Assembly (NCBI GenBank): GCA_946478985.1
Contig: CAMLDZ010000035.1
Span: 1 to 28,760, forward strand
Reading direction: 5' to 3'
Source of the DNA: an uncultured Solimonas sp.
Lineage (GTDB): Bacteria; Pseudomonadota; Gammaproteobacteria; Nevskiales; Nevskiaceae
Length of the DNA stretch: 28,760 bases
Below are positions 9,001 to 16,392 of the stretch, in pieces (within the stretch, counting starts at the first letter, position 1; each line of letters opens with the position of its first letter). A program made the position numbers and the translations under genes. Under the pieces are notes generated by a model that saw nothing but the letters and a program-made list of their open reading frames with translations, was not told the DNA's origin and ran no database searches.

Positions 9001-10512
9001 ACCGTGGCGGCGGTCGGCGCCGGCCACGACTTCGACGCGGCGATCCCGCTGGAGCGTTACGTGCTGCGGCGGCAGCCGGTTGCTGCGGCCTGGCCCGAAG
9101 GCCGCTTTGACGGCAAGTCGTTCCTGATCAGTGACGATCGCATGGGCCTGGCGCCGCTGGTGGCGGCGCGGCTGGAACGTCTCGGCGCGCGTGCGCGCAT
9201 CGTCGATTTCACCGCGGCCAAGGCGCCGCCGGCGGAAGCCGGGCAGGTGGACGGACTCATACACCTGTGGAGCTTCAATCCGCGCAGCCGCGCCGTGGAC
9301 GTCAAGCGCTTCTTCGCCGTAGTGCGCGAATCGCTGGGCGGCCGTGCGCGCCATCTGCTGGTCGCCAGCAGCCTGGGCGGCGACTTCGGTGACGGCGGCG
9401 CGGAGCTCAATATCACCCGCGGCGGCGGTCTGGCCGGCTTCATCAAGTCGGTGGCCAAGGAGCTGCCGGATCTGCGTGCACACTGGGTCGACTTCGATCC
9501 GGCGCAGCCGCTGGACGAGATCGCCGCGCATATCGAGAGCGAGCTGCTGGCCGGCAATCCGCTCGCCGAAGTCGCTTACCGCGGCGGCTGCCGCTACGGC
9601 CGCGAGGCGGTGGCGACCACGCTCGACACGGGCTCGCTCGACCGGCTGCCGCTGGACGCCGACAGCGTCGTGCTGCTGACCGGCGGCGCGCGCGGCATCA
9701 CCGCGCTGGTTGCCGTCGAGCTGGCGCGTCGCTACCGCTGCCAGCTGGAGATCGTCGGCCGCTCGCCGCTGCCGCAGCAGGACGAGGATGCCGTCACGCG
9801 CGGCATCGACGATCCGCGCCGGCTGCGGCAGGCGTTGCTGGCGGCCCACCCGCAGCTCAAGCCGGCCGAGATCGAAAAACTGGCGCGGCGCATCGTCGCC
9901 GATCGCGAGGTGCGGGCGACGCTGGCCGAGGTCGCCGCCGCCGGCAGCAGCTTGCACTACACGCCGCTGGATGTGCGCGCCTCGAAGTCGTTCGCGCAGT
10001 TCATCGACGAGCTGTACGCGCGCCGTGGCCGCATCGACGGCGTGATCCACGGTGCCGGCGTCGTCGAGGACAAGCTGGTGCGCGACAAGACGCTCGACAG
10101 CTTCGTGCGCGTGTTCGACACCAAGGTGCGCGGTGCGATGGTGCTCAACCGCCACATCCGCGACGACGTCAAGTTCGTGGTGTTCTTCTCCAGCGTCGCC
10201 AGCGCTTTCGGCAATCGCGGCCAGGTCGATTACGCCTCGGCGAACGACCTGCTCGACAAGCTCGCGCACAGCTGGCAGAAGCGCATCGCCGGCCGTGTGC
10301 TGTCGGTCAACTGGGGGCCGTGGGCCGACACCGGCATGGTTTCGGACTCGCTGAAGAACGAGTATCACCGCAAGGGCATCGGCCTGATTCCGCAGGACCA
10401 GGGCGTGCAGGCCTTGCTGCGCGAGCTGGCCGGCAAGCACGACGATGCGCAGGTGGTGTTCATGTGCGGCAAGCCCGAGAACTTTGGCGCCGAGACGCTG
10501 ACGCTGGCCTGA
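3091..10512 (+). CDS. PUFA-synthase-like type I PKS: NPD-NPD-KS-AT-ACP-ACP-ACP-KR
   Basis: This iterative megasynthase has 2,473 residues from the chosen start. Residues ~10-300 form a partial nitronate-monooxygenase/PfaD-like barrel whose active-site motif reads ESGGR (R147) instead of GGH. Residues ~305-660 form a second, complete PfaD-like barrel with the FMN-side motif AQGPMTRVSD near 317-326, ECGGH (H451), and AGGI near 482. KS covers ~665-1120 with active Cys856 (TSACASS), H991 (EAHGTGT) and H1031 (IGHTKCAAG). AT covers ~1215-1510 with GQGSQ at 1221-1225, S1307 in GHSYGE and H1412 in AFHS, a malonyl-CoA-type signature. Three tandem ACPs carry DSIKR serines S1713, S1820 and S1923. KR shows TGGARGI from T2197 and catalytic Y2381 (VDYASAN). 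Predicted role: extend with malonyl units, reduce the ketone (KR) and the enoyl group (PfaD-like ER). PfaA and PfaD are normally separate, and a PfaD-like unit fused N-terminally is the unusual point. It is the first gene of the operon; PKS2 starts 3 nt after its stop. Confidence 0.92.
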   Translation: MGKHQQEPSGGLPFIAGIDAARRRVLAITPFERPDLSLARACARHGAAVAVDLGRDAEAWPALLTALARERLPGLGLRIADGVTLPPQLLPPETVRFLIVGDVTVDLPIAWRHLPVLAQVGSSAEAGFALTQGVAGLIAKGQESGGRIGDESAFVLLQRVLERAAARGVPVWAQGGIALNTAAAAVAGGAEGVIVDAALAGMPECSLPAEIKAQILAMDGSEVRELAGYQVYTRGVRDAAALETLDADGVRAALAAGCLLPIGQDAALARTVLADCANVEALLNTLRLRIPAQLRQARKLRVLDEHNPWARASGTRYPIAQGPMTRVSDTAEFAAAVAGNGGLPFVALSLMKADASRALLEATQAQAKGRPWGVGVLGFAAPEILDPQLELVKALKPAALLLAGGRPAQARPFVELGIPTYLHVPSPGLLELFLKDGATHFVFEGRECGGHVGPRYSFVLWEQAIAQLMQVDDPQRLHVLFAGGIHDERSAAMVATLAAPLAARGARIGVLMGTAYIATEEAVRCGAVLDDFQRQALAGDSTVLVETAPGHAIRCLPSGFVGLFEREKARLRADGVDTKQAWAALETLTVGRLRIATKGVDYVDGRLAAIAQKTQRAEGMYMIGQAIALKRSVTTVAALHAQVSTGASAYLDGLKLPEPAAAQAEPVAVVGMACIYPGAPDLESFWANILEGRDSVSEVPADRWNVAQYYQAPTGVNGAPAGKSVSKWGGFIDETPFDPLQYGIPPASLAAIEPVQLLSLEVTQQALRDAGYDSRWFDREKTSVIFGAEAGMDLGSQYTFRNLYPQYCGELPKALADALPSLTEDSFPGMLVNVISGRIANRLGLGGVNYSVTSACASSLTAIELGVKELRAGSSDMVLAGGADFHNGISDFLMFTSVGALSARGRCRSFDNEADGIALGEGVGVVVLKRLADAERDGDRIYAVIDGIAGSSDGKGLGLTAPRKEGQRRAIERTYWQAGAMPAEIGLVEAHGTGTVVGDRTELKTLTEVYTALGATPGQAGLGSVKSQIGHTKCAAGIAGFIKVAKALHHRVLPPTGQITTPNASWRAATSPFQLNRKPLPWLPAEDSTGGVTRGAVSAFGFGGTNFHTVLSAYPAHRSALGARQWPAELFAVRGATLQDALGLLRRLAAYIEASDAPVPLRELAASLWHDGSGPVQLTFVAADRQALRARIADALAQRGGSGVHLRAAATEARTAFLFAGQGSQYPGMLRELFVYFPALQSLLAAGAEYLPAIWPATAYDEATRAAQQRRLTDTRNTQPALGLVEFAAFEWLRGLGLLPDMAAGHSYGELAALAAAGAFDAATLLRLSRARAEAIVGASGEGDAGAMAAVRLDVEALQPLLAGFPTVVMANQNSPIQTVISGPTADVEAACALLAQNKISCKRIDTDRAFHSPLMADAQRRYAAALAGEDVGALQWPVYSNITAEPHPRDDGAALRASLARHIVSPVRFVAEIERMYADGARVFVEIGPRKVLSGLVGRILKDRPHTMIAIDGEERGLAGLLDAVAQLAVHQAGFDAAALFAGRAATLDLAQPRRLAPTTWMINGGRARPLRGKPPAHAAAIITAPVLDAALTPLSTVVVERASAGEQALVSYLGNMRELVNAQRDVLLGYFGAPVARSAAPAPVVELAPRAATAPPPLNAGSTATLPATTVVATMPASRETLLEIIGERTGYPVEMLDPDLDLEADLSIDSIKRIEVIGELAERLSLRARLGGEADAALEQLATQKTLRAMQAWLDARLPAMPAVVAVHSEIAAAVAAPTVTRRPAEILLAIVSNSTGYPPEALDLDLDLEADLSIDSIKRIEVIGELAEQLSLRALLGGEADSALEQLAAQKTLRAMLGWLEARQPAPPPAIAAGGVAVVPAAAATTAEVLLEVVGASTGYPPEALDLDLDLEADLSIDSIKRIEIIGQLAERLGLAGREDLLEQVAALKTLRAMLAALDHAAPTVMTVAAVGAGHDFDAAIPLERYVLRRQPVAAAWPEGRFDGKSFLISDDRMGLAPLVAARLERLGARARIVDFTAAKAPPAEAGQVDGLIHLWSFNPRSRAVDVKRFFAVVRESLGGRARHLLVASSLGGDFGDGGAELNITRGGGLAGFIKSVAKELPDLRAHWVDFDPAQPLDEIAAHIESELLAGNPLAEVAYRGGCRYGREAVATTLDTGSLDRLPLDADSVVLLTGGARGITALVAVELARRYRCQLEIVGRSPLPQQDEDAVTRGIDDPRRLRQALLAAHPQLKPAEIEKLARRIVADREVRATLAEVAAAGSSLHYTPLDVRASKSFAQFIDELYARRGRIDGVIHGAGVVEDKLVRDKTLDSFVRVFDTKVRGAMVLNRHIRDDVKFVVFFSSVASAFGNRGQVDYASANDLLDKLAHSWQKRIAGRVLSVNWGPWADTGMVSDSLKNEYHRKGIGLIPQDQGVQALLRELAGKHDDAQVVFMCGKPENFGAETLTLA
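8140..8985 (+). repeat. Three tandem ACP-coding repeats in PKS1
   Basis: Three in-frame copies of an ACP unit of about 105 codons begin near 8140, 8455 and 8760. Each encodes the same core, LEADLSIDSIKRIE, preceded by GYP and followed by an LEQ...KTLRAML/AML-like end, and the units are joined by Ala/Pro-rich linkers. Copies 1 and 2 both contain SLRA(R/L)LGGEAD, while copy 3 has a shorter LGLAGRED segment, so 1 and 2 look most recently duplicated. PfaA-type synthases typically carry several tandem ACPs, which raise throughput. Confidence 0.85.
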
Positions 10513-10515
10513 CGC

Positions 10516-13500
10516 ATGCGTATCGCCATTGTCGGCCTTGCCTGCCTCTTCCCCGGAGCGCCTGATCTGGCGCGCTTCTGGCGCAACATCGTCGATGGCG
10601 TCGATGCCATCGCCGAGGTGCCGCCGGGGCGCTGGGATGCAAGCTTCTACGACCCGCAGTCGACGGCGGTCGATCGCTTCTACTGCAAGCGCGGTGGCTT
10701 CGTCGACGCCTACGCCGACTTCGATCCGCTCGCCTTCGGCGTGATGCCCAAGGCCACCGGCTCGATCGAGCCGGACCAGCTGCTGACCCTCAAGGTCGGT
10801 GTCGATGCGCTGCGCGATGCCGGCTATGGCGCGACCGATGCGCGGCCGTTCGCGCGCGAGCGCACCGGCGTCATCGTCGGCCGCGGCAACTACGTCGGCG
10901 CCGGCGTGCTGCGCCTCGAACAGCATGTGCGGCTGCTGCCGCAGATCGAGCAGACTCTGCGCGATCTGTTTCCGGACTTGGGCGAGGACGCCATCGCCGC
11001 CGCCCGCGAGCGCCTGCGCCGCGAGTTCGCGTACTACGGCCCCGACGTCGCCGCCGGCATGATTCCCAACCTGCTGGCGTCGCGGCTCGCCAACCGTCTC
11101 GATCTGCACGGGCCGGCGTACACGGTCGATGCCGCCTGCGCGAGCTCGCTGATCGCCGTCGAACAGGCCTGCGCGGCGCTGACGCGCGGCGAAACCGACA
11201 TGATGCTGGCCGGCGGCGCGCATCTGACGCACGACCTGACGTTCTGGGCGACCTTCTGCCAGCTCGGCGCCCTGTCGCGCAGCGGCCGCATCCGCCCGTT
11301 CTCGGCCGATGCCGACGGCATACTGGCCGGCGAAGGCGTCGGCATGGCGGTGCTCAAGCGCCATGACGACGCGCTGGCCGATGGCGACCGCATCTATGCC
11401 GTCATCGAAGGCTGCGGTTCGTCGAGCGACGGCCGCAGCGCCAGCCTGGTCGCACCGTCGGCGAGCGGTCAGCGCATCGCCCTCGACAAGGCCTGGGCCA
11501 GGCTGCCGTTCGAGCGCGACGAAGTCGGCCTGCTCGAAGCCCATGGCACCGGCACGCCGACCGGCGACGCGGTGGAGTTGCAGACGATGGCGGCGTTCTT
11601 CGGCCCGCATGTCGGCAGCGGTGCGCGAGCGGTGATCGGCTCGGTGAAGTCGATGATCGGCCACGCCATGCCGGCCTCCGGCATGGCCAGCCTGATCAAG
11701 TCGGCGCTGGCGATCCATCACGGCGTGCTGCCGCCGACCCTGCATTGCGAGCAGCCGCATCCGCAGCTGGCGACGACGCGCTTCCGCGTCATCGGCCGCA
11801 GCGAGCCATGGCCGCAGCCGCCGGCGCATCGGGTCGCCGCCGTCAACGCCTTCGGCTTCGGCGGCATCAACGCGCATGTGGTGCTGCGGGGCGTGGAAAC
11901 GGCGCAGAGCCGGCCGGCTGCGACGCTGCCGCCGCGCCTGCTGCTCAGCGCGGCGACGCCGGAGGCGCTGCTGGCGCGCTTCGACGCGGGCGAAAACGAC
12001 GCGCAGCCTGGCGACGCGCCCTGTCGTCTGGTGGTCATCGAGCCGGACGCCAAGCGCCTGGCGATGGCGCGCAAGGCCGTGGTTTCCGGCAAGCCCTGGA
12101 GCGGCCGCCAGCAGATCTGGTTCACGCCACACGGCCTGCTCGGCGAGGGCGGCAAGCTGGCCTTCGTCTTTCCCGGTGTCGACAGCACGTTCGCGCCGCG
12201 CGCGCAGGATCTGGCCGTCTACTTCGGCAAGCCGCTGCCGCGCTGGTGCGAACCGCTCGATCCGGCCGAATCGCTGATGAAAGTGGTCATCGGCCTGCTC
12301 GGCTTCAACCACTACACGAGCGAGTTGCTCGACGAACTGGGCATTCGCGCCGATGTCTGCGCCGGGCACAGCATCGGCGAGTGGAGCGCGATGCTGCACA
12401 CCGGCATGATCGGCCGCGAGGAATCCGAGCGGATGGTCGCGCAGCTGGATCTCGATGCGATCGATTTCCCGGACGTGCAGTTCCTCGCCGCCGCCTGCAG
12501 CGAGGCCAAGCTGGTCACGGCGATCTCGGGCCTGCAGAACATCGCCCTCTCGCACGACAACTGCCCGCATCAGGTGATCGCCTGCGGCGAGCGTGCCGCG
12601 GTGGAGATCGCGGCGTCGCGACTGCGCACGCAGGGCGTGTTCGTGCAGATCCTGCCGTTCGTGTCGGGGTTCCACTCGCCGCTGTTTGCCGGCCACATGG
12701 GCCTGTATCGCGACTTCTTCGGTGGCGCGACCTTGATCGAGCCGGCGGTGCCGATGTGGTCGGCGACGACGGCTGGCAGGTTCCCGCAGGACCTTGAGGG
12801 CAAGCGCAGGCTCGCGCTCGACCACCTGCTCAAGCCGGTGCGCTTCCGCGAGCTGACCGAGGCGCTGTACGACGATGGCGTGCGCGTGTTCGTGCAGCTC
12901 GGCACCGGCTCGCTGACGGGCTTCATCGACGACACGCTCAATGGCCGGCCGCACCGCGCGCTGGCCTGTCACAGCGAGTCGCGGCCGGGCCTTGCACAGT
13001 TGCAGCAACTTTGCGCGGCGCTGTGGGTCGAGGGTGCGCGTTTCGATACGCGCCTGCTGCAGGCGCCGCAGATGGCGGCCGCGGCGCTGTCGCCCAGCAC
13101 GCGCCGGCTGGCGCTGGGCGTGCCGCTGGTGCGTGTGCGCGAGCCGCTGCCGGCAGCGTTGCGGCCGGCGCGTGCCGGCGCCGCCGCGGCGCCGCCCGAA
13201 GTCGCCGCCAACGATCCGGTCGGCCGCCTGGTCCGTGACACGCTCGCCGATATCGAACGTGCCGGACGCGAGGTGCTGGCAGCCTGGCAGCAGCACCGCG
13301 CCGGCCAGGCTGTGGACGTCGCGGTGGCCGTGGCGACGGCGCCCGGGCGCATCGGCCGGCGTGTCGTGCAGCGCATGCTCGACGTCAACAGCAACATTCC
13401 CTACGTCAGCGATCACGAGCTGTATCGGCAGCGGCCGGGCTGGCCCATCGTCACCGACCGCCATCCGGTCGTGCCGATGACGATGGAGATCGCGCTGGTG

Positions 13501-14910
13501 CGCGAGGCGGTGGAGGAGGCGCTGCCGCAGCTCAAGGCGGTGGCACTGAGCCAGATCCAGGCCTTCAACTGGCTGGCGGTCTCGCAGCCGCTGACGATCG
13601 ACATCGTCATGCAGTCGCTCGACGACGACACCGTCGAGGTCGAGATCACCGGCTATTTCCGCGCCCGCGTGCACCTCGCCCGCCAGTACCCGCCGCCCGA
13701 TCGCGCACCTTTGCCGCCGCTGCTGGCGCCGCGCGCCACCGAAGCGACCGCCGCGCAGATCTACAGTGATGGCTGGATGTTCCACGGCCCGGCCTACCAG
13801 GGCGTGGTGGCCTTCGATGCGATCGGCGACAACGGTATCGACGGCCAGCTGCGCGTGCCGGCAGGCAAGGGCGCTTTGCTCGACAACATGGGCCAGCTCG
13901 CCGGCTACTGGGTGATGGAGCAGCCGCGTGACTGCTTCGCGATGCCGATCGGCATCGACCGCATCGTTTTCCATGCACCCGATCCGCAGCCGGGCGAGCG
14001 CCTGCAGGCGCAGGTGCGCATCACCTCGCTCGACGACATCGGTTGCGGCAGCGACCACCAGCTGCGCGACGCGCAGGGCCGCCTGTATCTGGTGATCGAC
14101 GGCTGGCGCACGCGGCGCTACCAGATCGACAGGCCGTTCGCGATGGCCACCCGCCAGCTGTCGCGCCGCCAGGTCTCGCAGAGCGTGCCGCCGGACGTCG
14201 CGCTGTTCGACGATCGCTACGACACGGCGATCATGCGCGACTTCATCAGCCGCCGGTACCTGACGACCAGCGAGCGCCTGTTCTACAACGAGCTGTCGCC
14301 GCGCCGCCGCCGCCAGTGGCTGTCCGGCCGCGTCGCCGCCAAGGACGCGGTGCGCGCCTGGCTGTGGGCACAGCGCGGCGCCGGTGAGATCTACCCGCAG
14401 GAGCTCGTGATCGACAACGACGAGCGCGGCGTACCGCGTGTCGCCGCGCATGTCACCGAGGCGGTGCCGGATGGGCTGCATCTGTCGATCACGCACAAGG
14501 ACCGCTTCGCCGCGGCCATCGTCGGCACGCAGCCGGTCGGCATCGATCTGGAACGTATCGAGCCGCGTGAGCCGGGCTTCATCGACATCACGTTCACGGC
14601 AGCGGAGCGCGCGCTGCTGCTCGCCGCCGCCGATGCCGCCGATGCCGACCGCGAGTACACGCGCGGCTGGGTGGCCAAGGAGGCGGCGGCCAAGGCAGCG
14701 GGCACCGGCCTCGGCGGCCATCTGCGCGACTACCTCATCGAAGCGCGCGACGGCGACTGCCTGCGCGTTGCCGGCCGCTGGATCGTCACTCACGCCTTGC
14801 CCGGTTACGTGCTCGGCTGGACGCTCGACGCGACGGTGCCCGTGCATGCCGCCGCATCCGCCGAATCTGCGAACCAGACTTCGTCCCCCCGCATCGCCAA
14901 GACCCCATGA
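10516..14910 (+). CDS. Type I PKS: KS-AT-DH-phosphopantetheinyl transferase
   Basis: This second megasynthase has 1,464 aa. KS covers ~1-450 with the full triad C208 (DAACASS), H343 (EAHGTGT) and H383 (IGHAMPASG), so it is a working ketosynthase and not a chain-length factor. AT covers ~545-850 and retains S619 (GHSIGEW) and H720 (GFHSPL), but its usual GQGSQ motif reads FPGVDS. A double-hotdog dehydratase covers ~940-1220, with H967 (SDHEL) and D1123 (LLDNMGQ) in the catalytic positions. The C-terminus (~1240-1440) is a Sfp/AcpS-superfamily phosphopantetheinyl transferase with GIDLE (D1344, E1346) and WVAKEAAAK (W1385, K1388, E1389). The last ~25 residues look like an unstructured tail. It would supply the dehydration missing from PKS1 and load the cofactor onto the ACPs. 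Its start follows the PKS1 stop by 3 nt without a clear ribosome site, suggesting coupled translation. Its stop overlaps the next start (ATGA). Confidence 0.9.
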   Translation: MRIAIVGLACLFPGAPDLARFWRNIVDGVDAIAEVPPGRWDASFYDPQSTAVDRFYCKRGGFVDAYADFDPLAFGVMPKATGSIEPDQLLTLKVGVDALRDAGYGATDARPFARERTGVIVGRGNYVGAGVLRLEQHVRLLPQIEQTLRDLFPDLGEDAIAAARERLRREFAYYGPDVAAGMIPNLLASRLANRLDLHGPAYTVDAACASSLIAVEQACAALTRGETDMMLAGGAHLTHDLTFWATFCQLGALSRSGRIRPFSADADGILAGEGVGMAVLKRHDDALADGDRIYAVIEGCGSSSDGRSASLVAPSASGQRIALDKAWARLPFERDEVGLLEAHGTGTPTGDAVELQTMAAFFGPHVGSGARAVIGSVKSMIGHAMPASGMASLIKSALAIHHGVLPPTLHCEQPHPQLATTRFRVIGRSEPWPQPPAHRVAAVNAFGFGGINAHVVLRGVETAQSRPAATLPPRLLLSAATPEALLARFDAGENDAQPGDAPCRLVVIEPDAKRLAMARKAVVSGKPWSGRQQIWFTPHGLLGEGGKLAFVFPGVDSTFAPRAQDLAVYFGKPLPRWCEPLDPAESLMKVVIGLLGFNHYTSELLDELGIRADVCAGHSIGEWSAMLHTGMIGREESERMVAQLDLDAIDFPDVQFLAAACSEAKLVTAISGLQNIALSHDNCPHQVIACGERAAVEIAASRLRTQGVFVQILPFVSGFHSPLFAGHMGLYRDFFGGATLIEPAVPMWSATTAGRFPQDLEGKRRLALDHLLKPVRFRELTEALYDDGVRVFVQLGTGSLTGFIDDTLNGRPHRALACHSESRPGLAQLQQLCAALWVEGARFDTRLLQAPQMAAAALSPSTRRLALGVPLVRVREPLPAALRPARAGAAAAPPEVAANDPVGRLVRDTLADIERAGREVLAAWQQHRAGQAVDVAVAVATAPGRIGRRVVQRMLDVNSNIPYVSDHELYRQRPGWPIVTDRHPVVPMTMEIALVREAVEEALPQLKAVALSQIQAFNWLAVSQPLTIDIVMQSLDDDTVEVEITGYFRARVHLARQYPPPDRAPLPPLLAPRATEATAAQIYSDGWMFHGPAYQGVVAFDAIGDNGIDGQLRVPAGKGALLDNMGQLAGYWVMEQPRDCFAMPIGIDRIVFHAPDPQPGERLQAQVRITSLDDIGCGSDHQLRDAQGRLYLVIDGWRTRRYQIDRPFAMATRQLSRRQVSQSVPPDVALFDDRYDTAIMRDFISRRYLTTSERLFYNELSPRRRRQWLSGRVAAKDAVRAWLWAQRGAGEIYPQELVIDNDERGVPRVAAHVTEAVPDGLHLSITHKDRFAAAIVGTQPVGIDLERIEPREPGFIDITFTAAERALLLAAADAADADREYTRGWVAKEAAAKAAGTGLGGHLRDYLIEARDGDCLRVAGRWIVTHALPGYVLGWTLDATVPVHAAASAESANQTSSPRIAKTP

Positions 14911-15191
14911 GCCACCACGAAGACACGCTGAACCTGGTCATCGCCAAGATCCGCAGCACCATCGCCGAGGACTGGATCGAGGATTTCGAGATCGACGCGA
15001 CGACGCGTTTCAACGACGACCTCGAAATCGAGAGCATCGAGTTCGTGAAGATCGCCGAGGCGATCCAGCAGCACTACGGCACGCAGATCGACGTCATCGG
15101 CTGGCTGTCCGGCAAGAGCATCCACGAGCTGATCGGCCTGTCGGTCGGCGAGCTGAGCGATTTCATCGCCGCGCGTACCGGCCCCGGCTAA
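14907..15191 (+). CDS. Stand-alone acyl carrier protein
   Basis: This small acidic protein of 94 aa has the ACP pattern: amphipathic helix 1, the DDLEIESIEF motif with the attachment serine S43, then helices 3-4 ending near residue 90. The sequence around the serine (ESIEFVKI) differs from the DSIKR of the three ACPs inside PKS1, so it probably docks with a different partner, for instance one of the downstream acyltransferases. The start overlaps the PKS2 stop by 4 nt (ATGA), so expression is coupled to the megasynthase that carries the activating phosphopantetheinyl transferase. The partner assignment is inference and the ACP call is firm. Confidence 0.9.
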   Translation: MSHHEDTLNLVIAKIRSTIAEDWIEDFEIDATTRFNDDLEIESIEFVKIAEAIQQHYGTQIDVIGWLSGKSIHELIGLSVGELSDFIAARTGPG

Positions 15192-15192
15192 G

Positions 15193-16392
15193 GTGTCGCG
15201 CATCCTCATCACCGTTCCGCCGCACACCGGGCATCTGAACCCGGCGCTGGCGCTTGCCGACGAGCTGCAGCGCTGCGGCCACGCCGTCGCCTGGGCGCTG
15301 CATCGCGGCCAGCTCGGCGACAAGCTGCCGCCGCGCTCGCACGTCTATCCGCTCGACGCGGCGGGCGGCGTCGACGACTTCGACGTCGATCTCGGCGCCT
15401 CGTCGAAGCAGGCGCGCGGGCTCGAAAGCGTGCGCCACTATTTCGAGGACTACACGATTCCGCTCGCCGAGCGCGCACTCGAACCGCTGGAAGCCAGCGT
15501 GCGCGACTTCCAGCCGGACGTGCTGGTGGTCGATCACCAGATGCCGGCCGGTGCGCTGGTCGCGCGCAAGCTCGGCCTGCCGTGGGCGACGCTGGTGACG
15601 ACGAGCGCGTCGATCCTGAAGATCGCGCCCGCCTTCGACGACTGGGTCGCCGCGCAGTACCGCGAGCTGCAGCGCCGCTACCTGCCGCCGCAGCTGCTCG
15701 TCGAACGTCCGGATTTCTCGCCGCATCGCGTCATCGTCTTCTCGATCGAGGCGCTGCTCGGCGACGCGCGTGCGCGCATCGAGGCGCCTTATGCCTTCGT
15801 CGGCCCGACCCGCGGCGAGGGCCGCCGCGAGGTGGAATTCCCGTGGAGCTGGCTGGGCGATGATCGCCGCAAGCTGCTGGTCACGCTCGGCACCGTCAGC
15901 CGCGATCGCGACACGCGCTTTTTCGAAGTGATGATGGCGGCCTTCGCCGAACTGCCGCAGGTGCAGGCGGTGATGGTGGCGCCGCCAGCGCTGGCCGCGC
16001 TGGCCCCCGCCAATGTGCTGGTGCGTGACTACGTGCCGCAGACGGCGCTGCTGGAGCGCGTCGACGGCGTGATCTGTCATGCCGGCCACAACACCGTCTG
16101 CGAGAGCCTGCTGCGGGGGCTGCCGCTGATCGTCGCGCCGATCCGCGACGACCAGCCGGTGATCGCACGCCAGGTCATCGACGGCGGCGCTGCGCTGTTC
16201 ATGCGCCACGGCAAGGTCACACCGGCCGCCGCGCGCACGGCGATCGAAGCCTTGCTGGCGACGCCGTCGCTGGTCGAGCGCGCCCGCCATTTCGGCGAGG
16301 CGCTGCGCGCCGCGCCCGGTGCCGCCGGCGCTGCGGCGATCGTCGCCTCGCTGGTGCCGGCGGCTGCCTCGCGGGAGCCGGCATGGAGCTGA
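15193..16392 (+). CDS. GT1-family (UGT/MGT-like) glycosyltransferase
   Basis: This is a 399-aa GT-B-fold glycosyltransferase of the UGT/macrolide-GT kind. The N-terminal acceptor domain opens with a GHLNPALALADEL motif typical of the family. The C-terminal nucleotide-sugar domain holds LVTLGTVS and the signature CHAGHNTVCESL (H296 is the donor-site histidine), followed by PLIVAPIRDDQPVIA. Close relatives in general terms are MGT enzymes and CrtX, which glucosylates carotenoids. The sugar donor cannot be told from the sequence. It starts with GTG, one base after the ACP stop; the AAGG just before it is too close to be a good ribosome site, so translation is probably coupled. Position in the operon suggests that it glycosylates the PKS-derived chain, in analogy with HglT in heterocyst glycolipid synthesis (inference). 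Confidence 0.88.
   Translation: MSRILITVPPHTGHLNPALALADELQRCGHAVAWALHRGQLGDKLPPRSHVYPLDAAGGVDDFDVDLGASSKQARGLESVRHYFEDYTIPLAERALEPLEASVRDFQPDVLVVDHQMPAGALVARKLGLPWATLVTTSASILKIAPAFDDWVAAQYRELQRRYLPPQLLVERPDFSPHRVIVFSIEALLGDARARIEAPYAFVGPTRGEGRREVEFPWSWLGDDRRKLLVTLGTVSRDRDTRFFEVMMAAFAELPQVQAVMVAPPALAALAPANVLVRDYVPQTALLERVDGVICHAGHNTVCESLLRGLPLIVAPIRDDQPVIARQVIDGGAALFMRHGKVTPAAARTAIEALLATPSLVERARHFGEALRAAPGAAGAAAIVASLVPAAASREPAWS

Noticed and set aside
2989..14847. A 3,952-codon open frame on the minus strand opposite both PKS genes
   Set aside because: It is a by-product of the GC-rich codon usage of the PKS genes. The translation is a low-complexity run of Arg, Gln, Asp, His and Ala with no domain motif, whereas the plus strand has continuous catalytic motifs.
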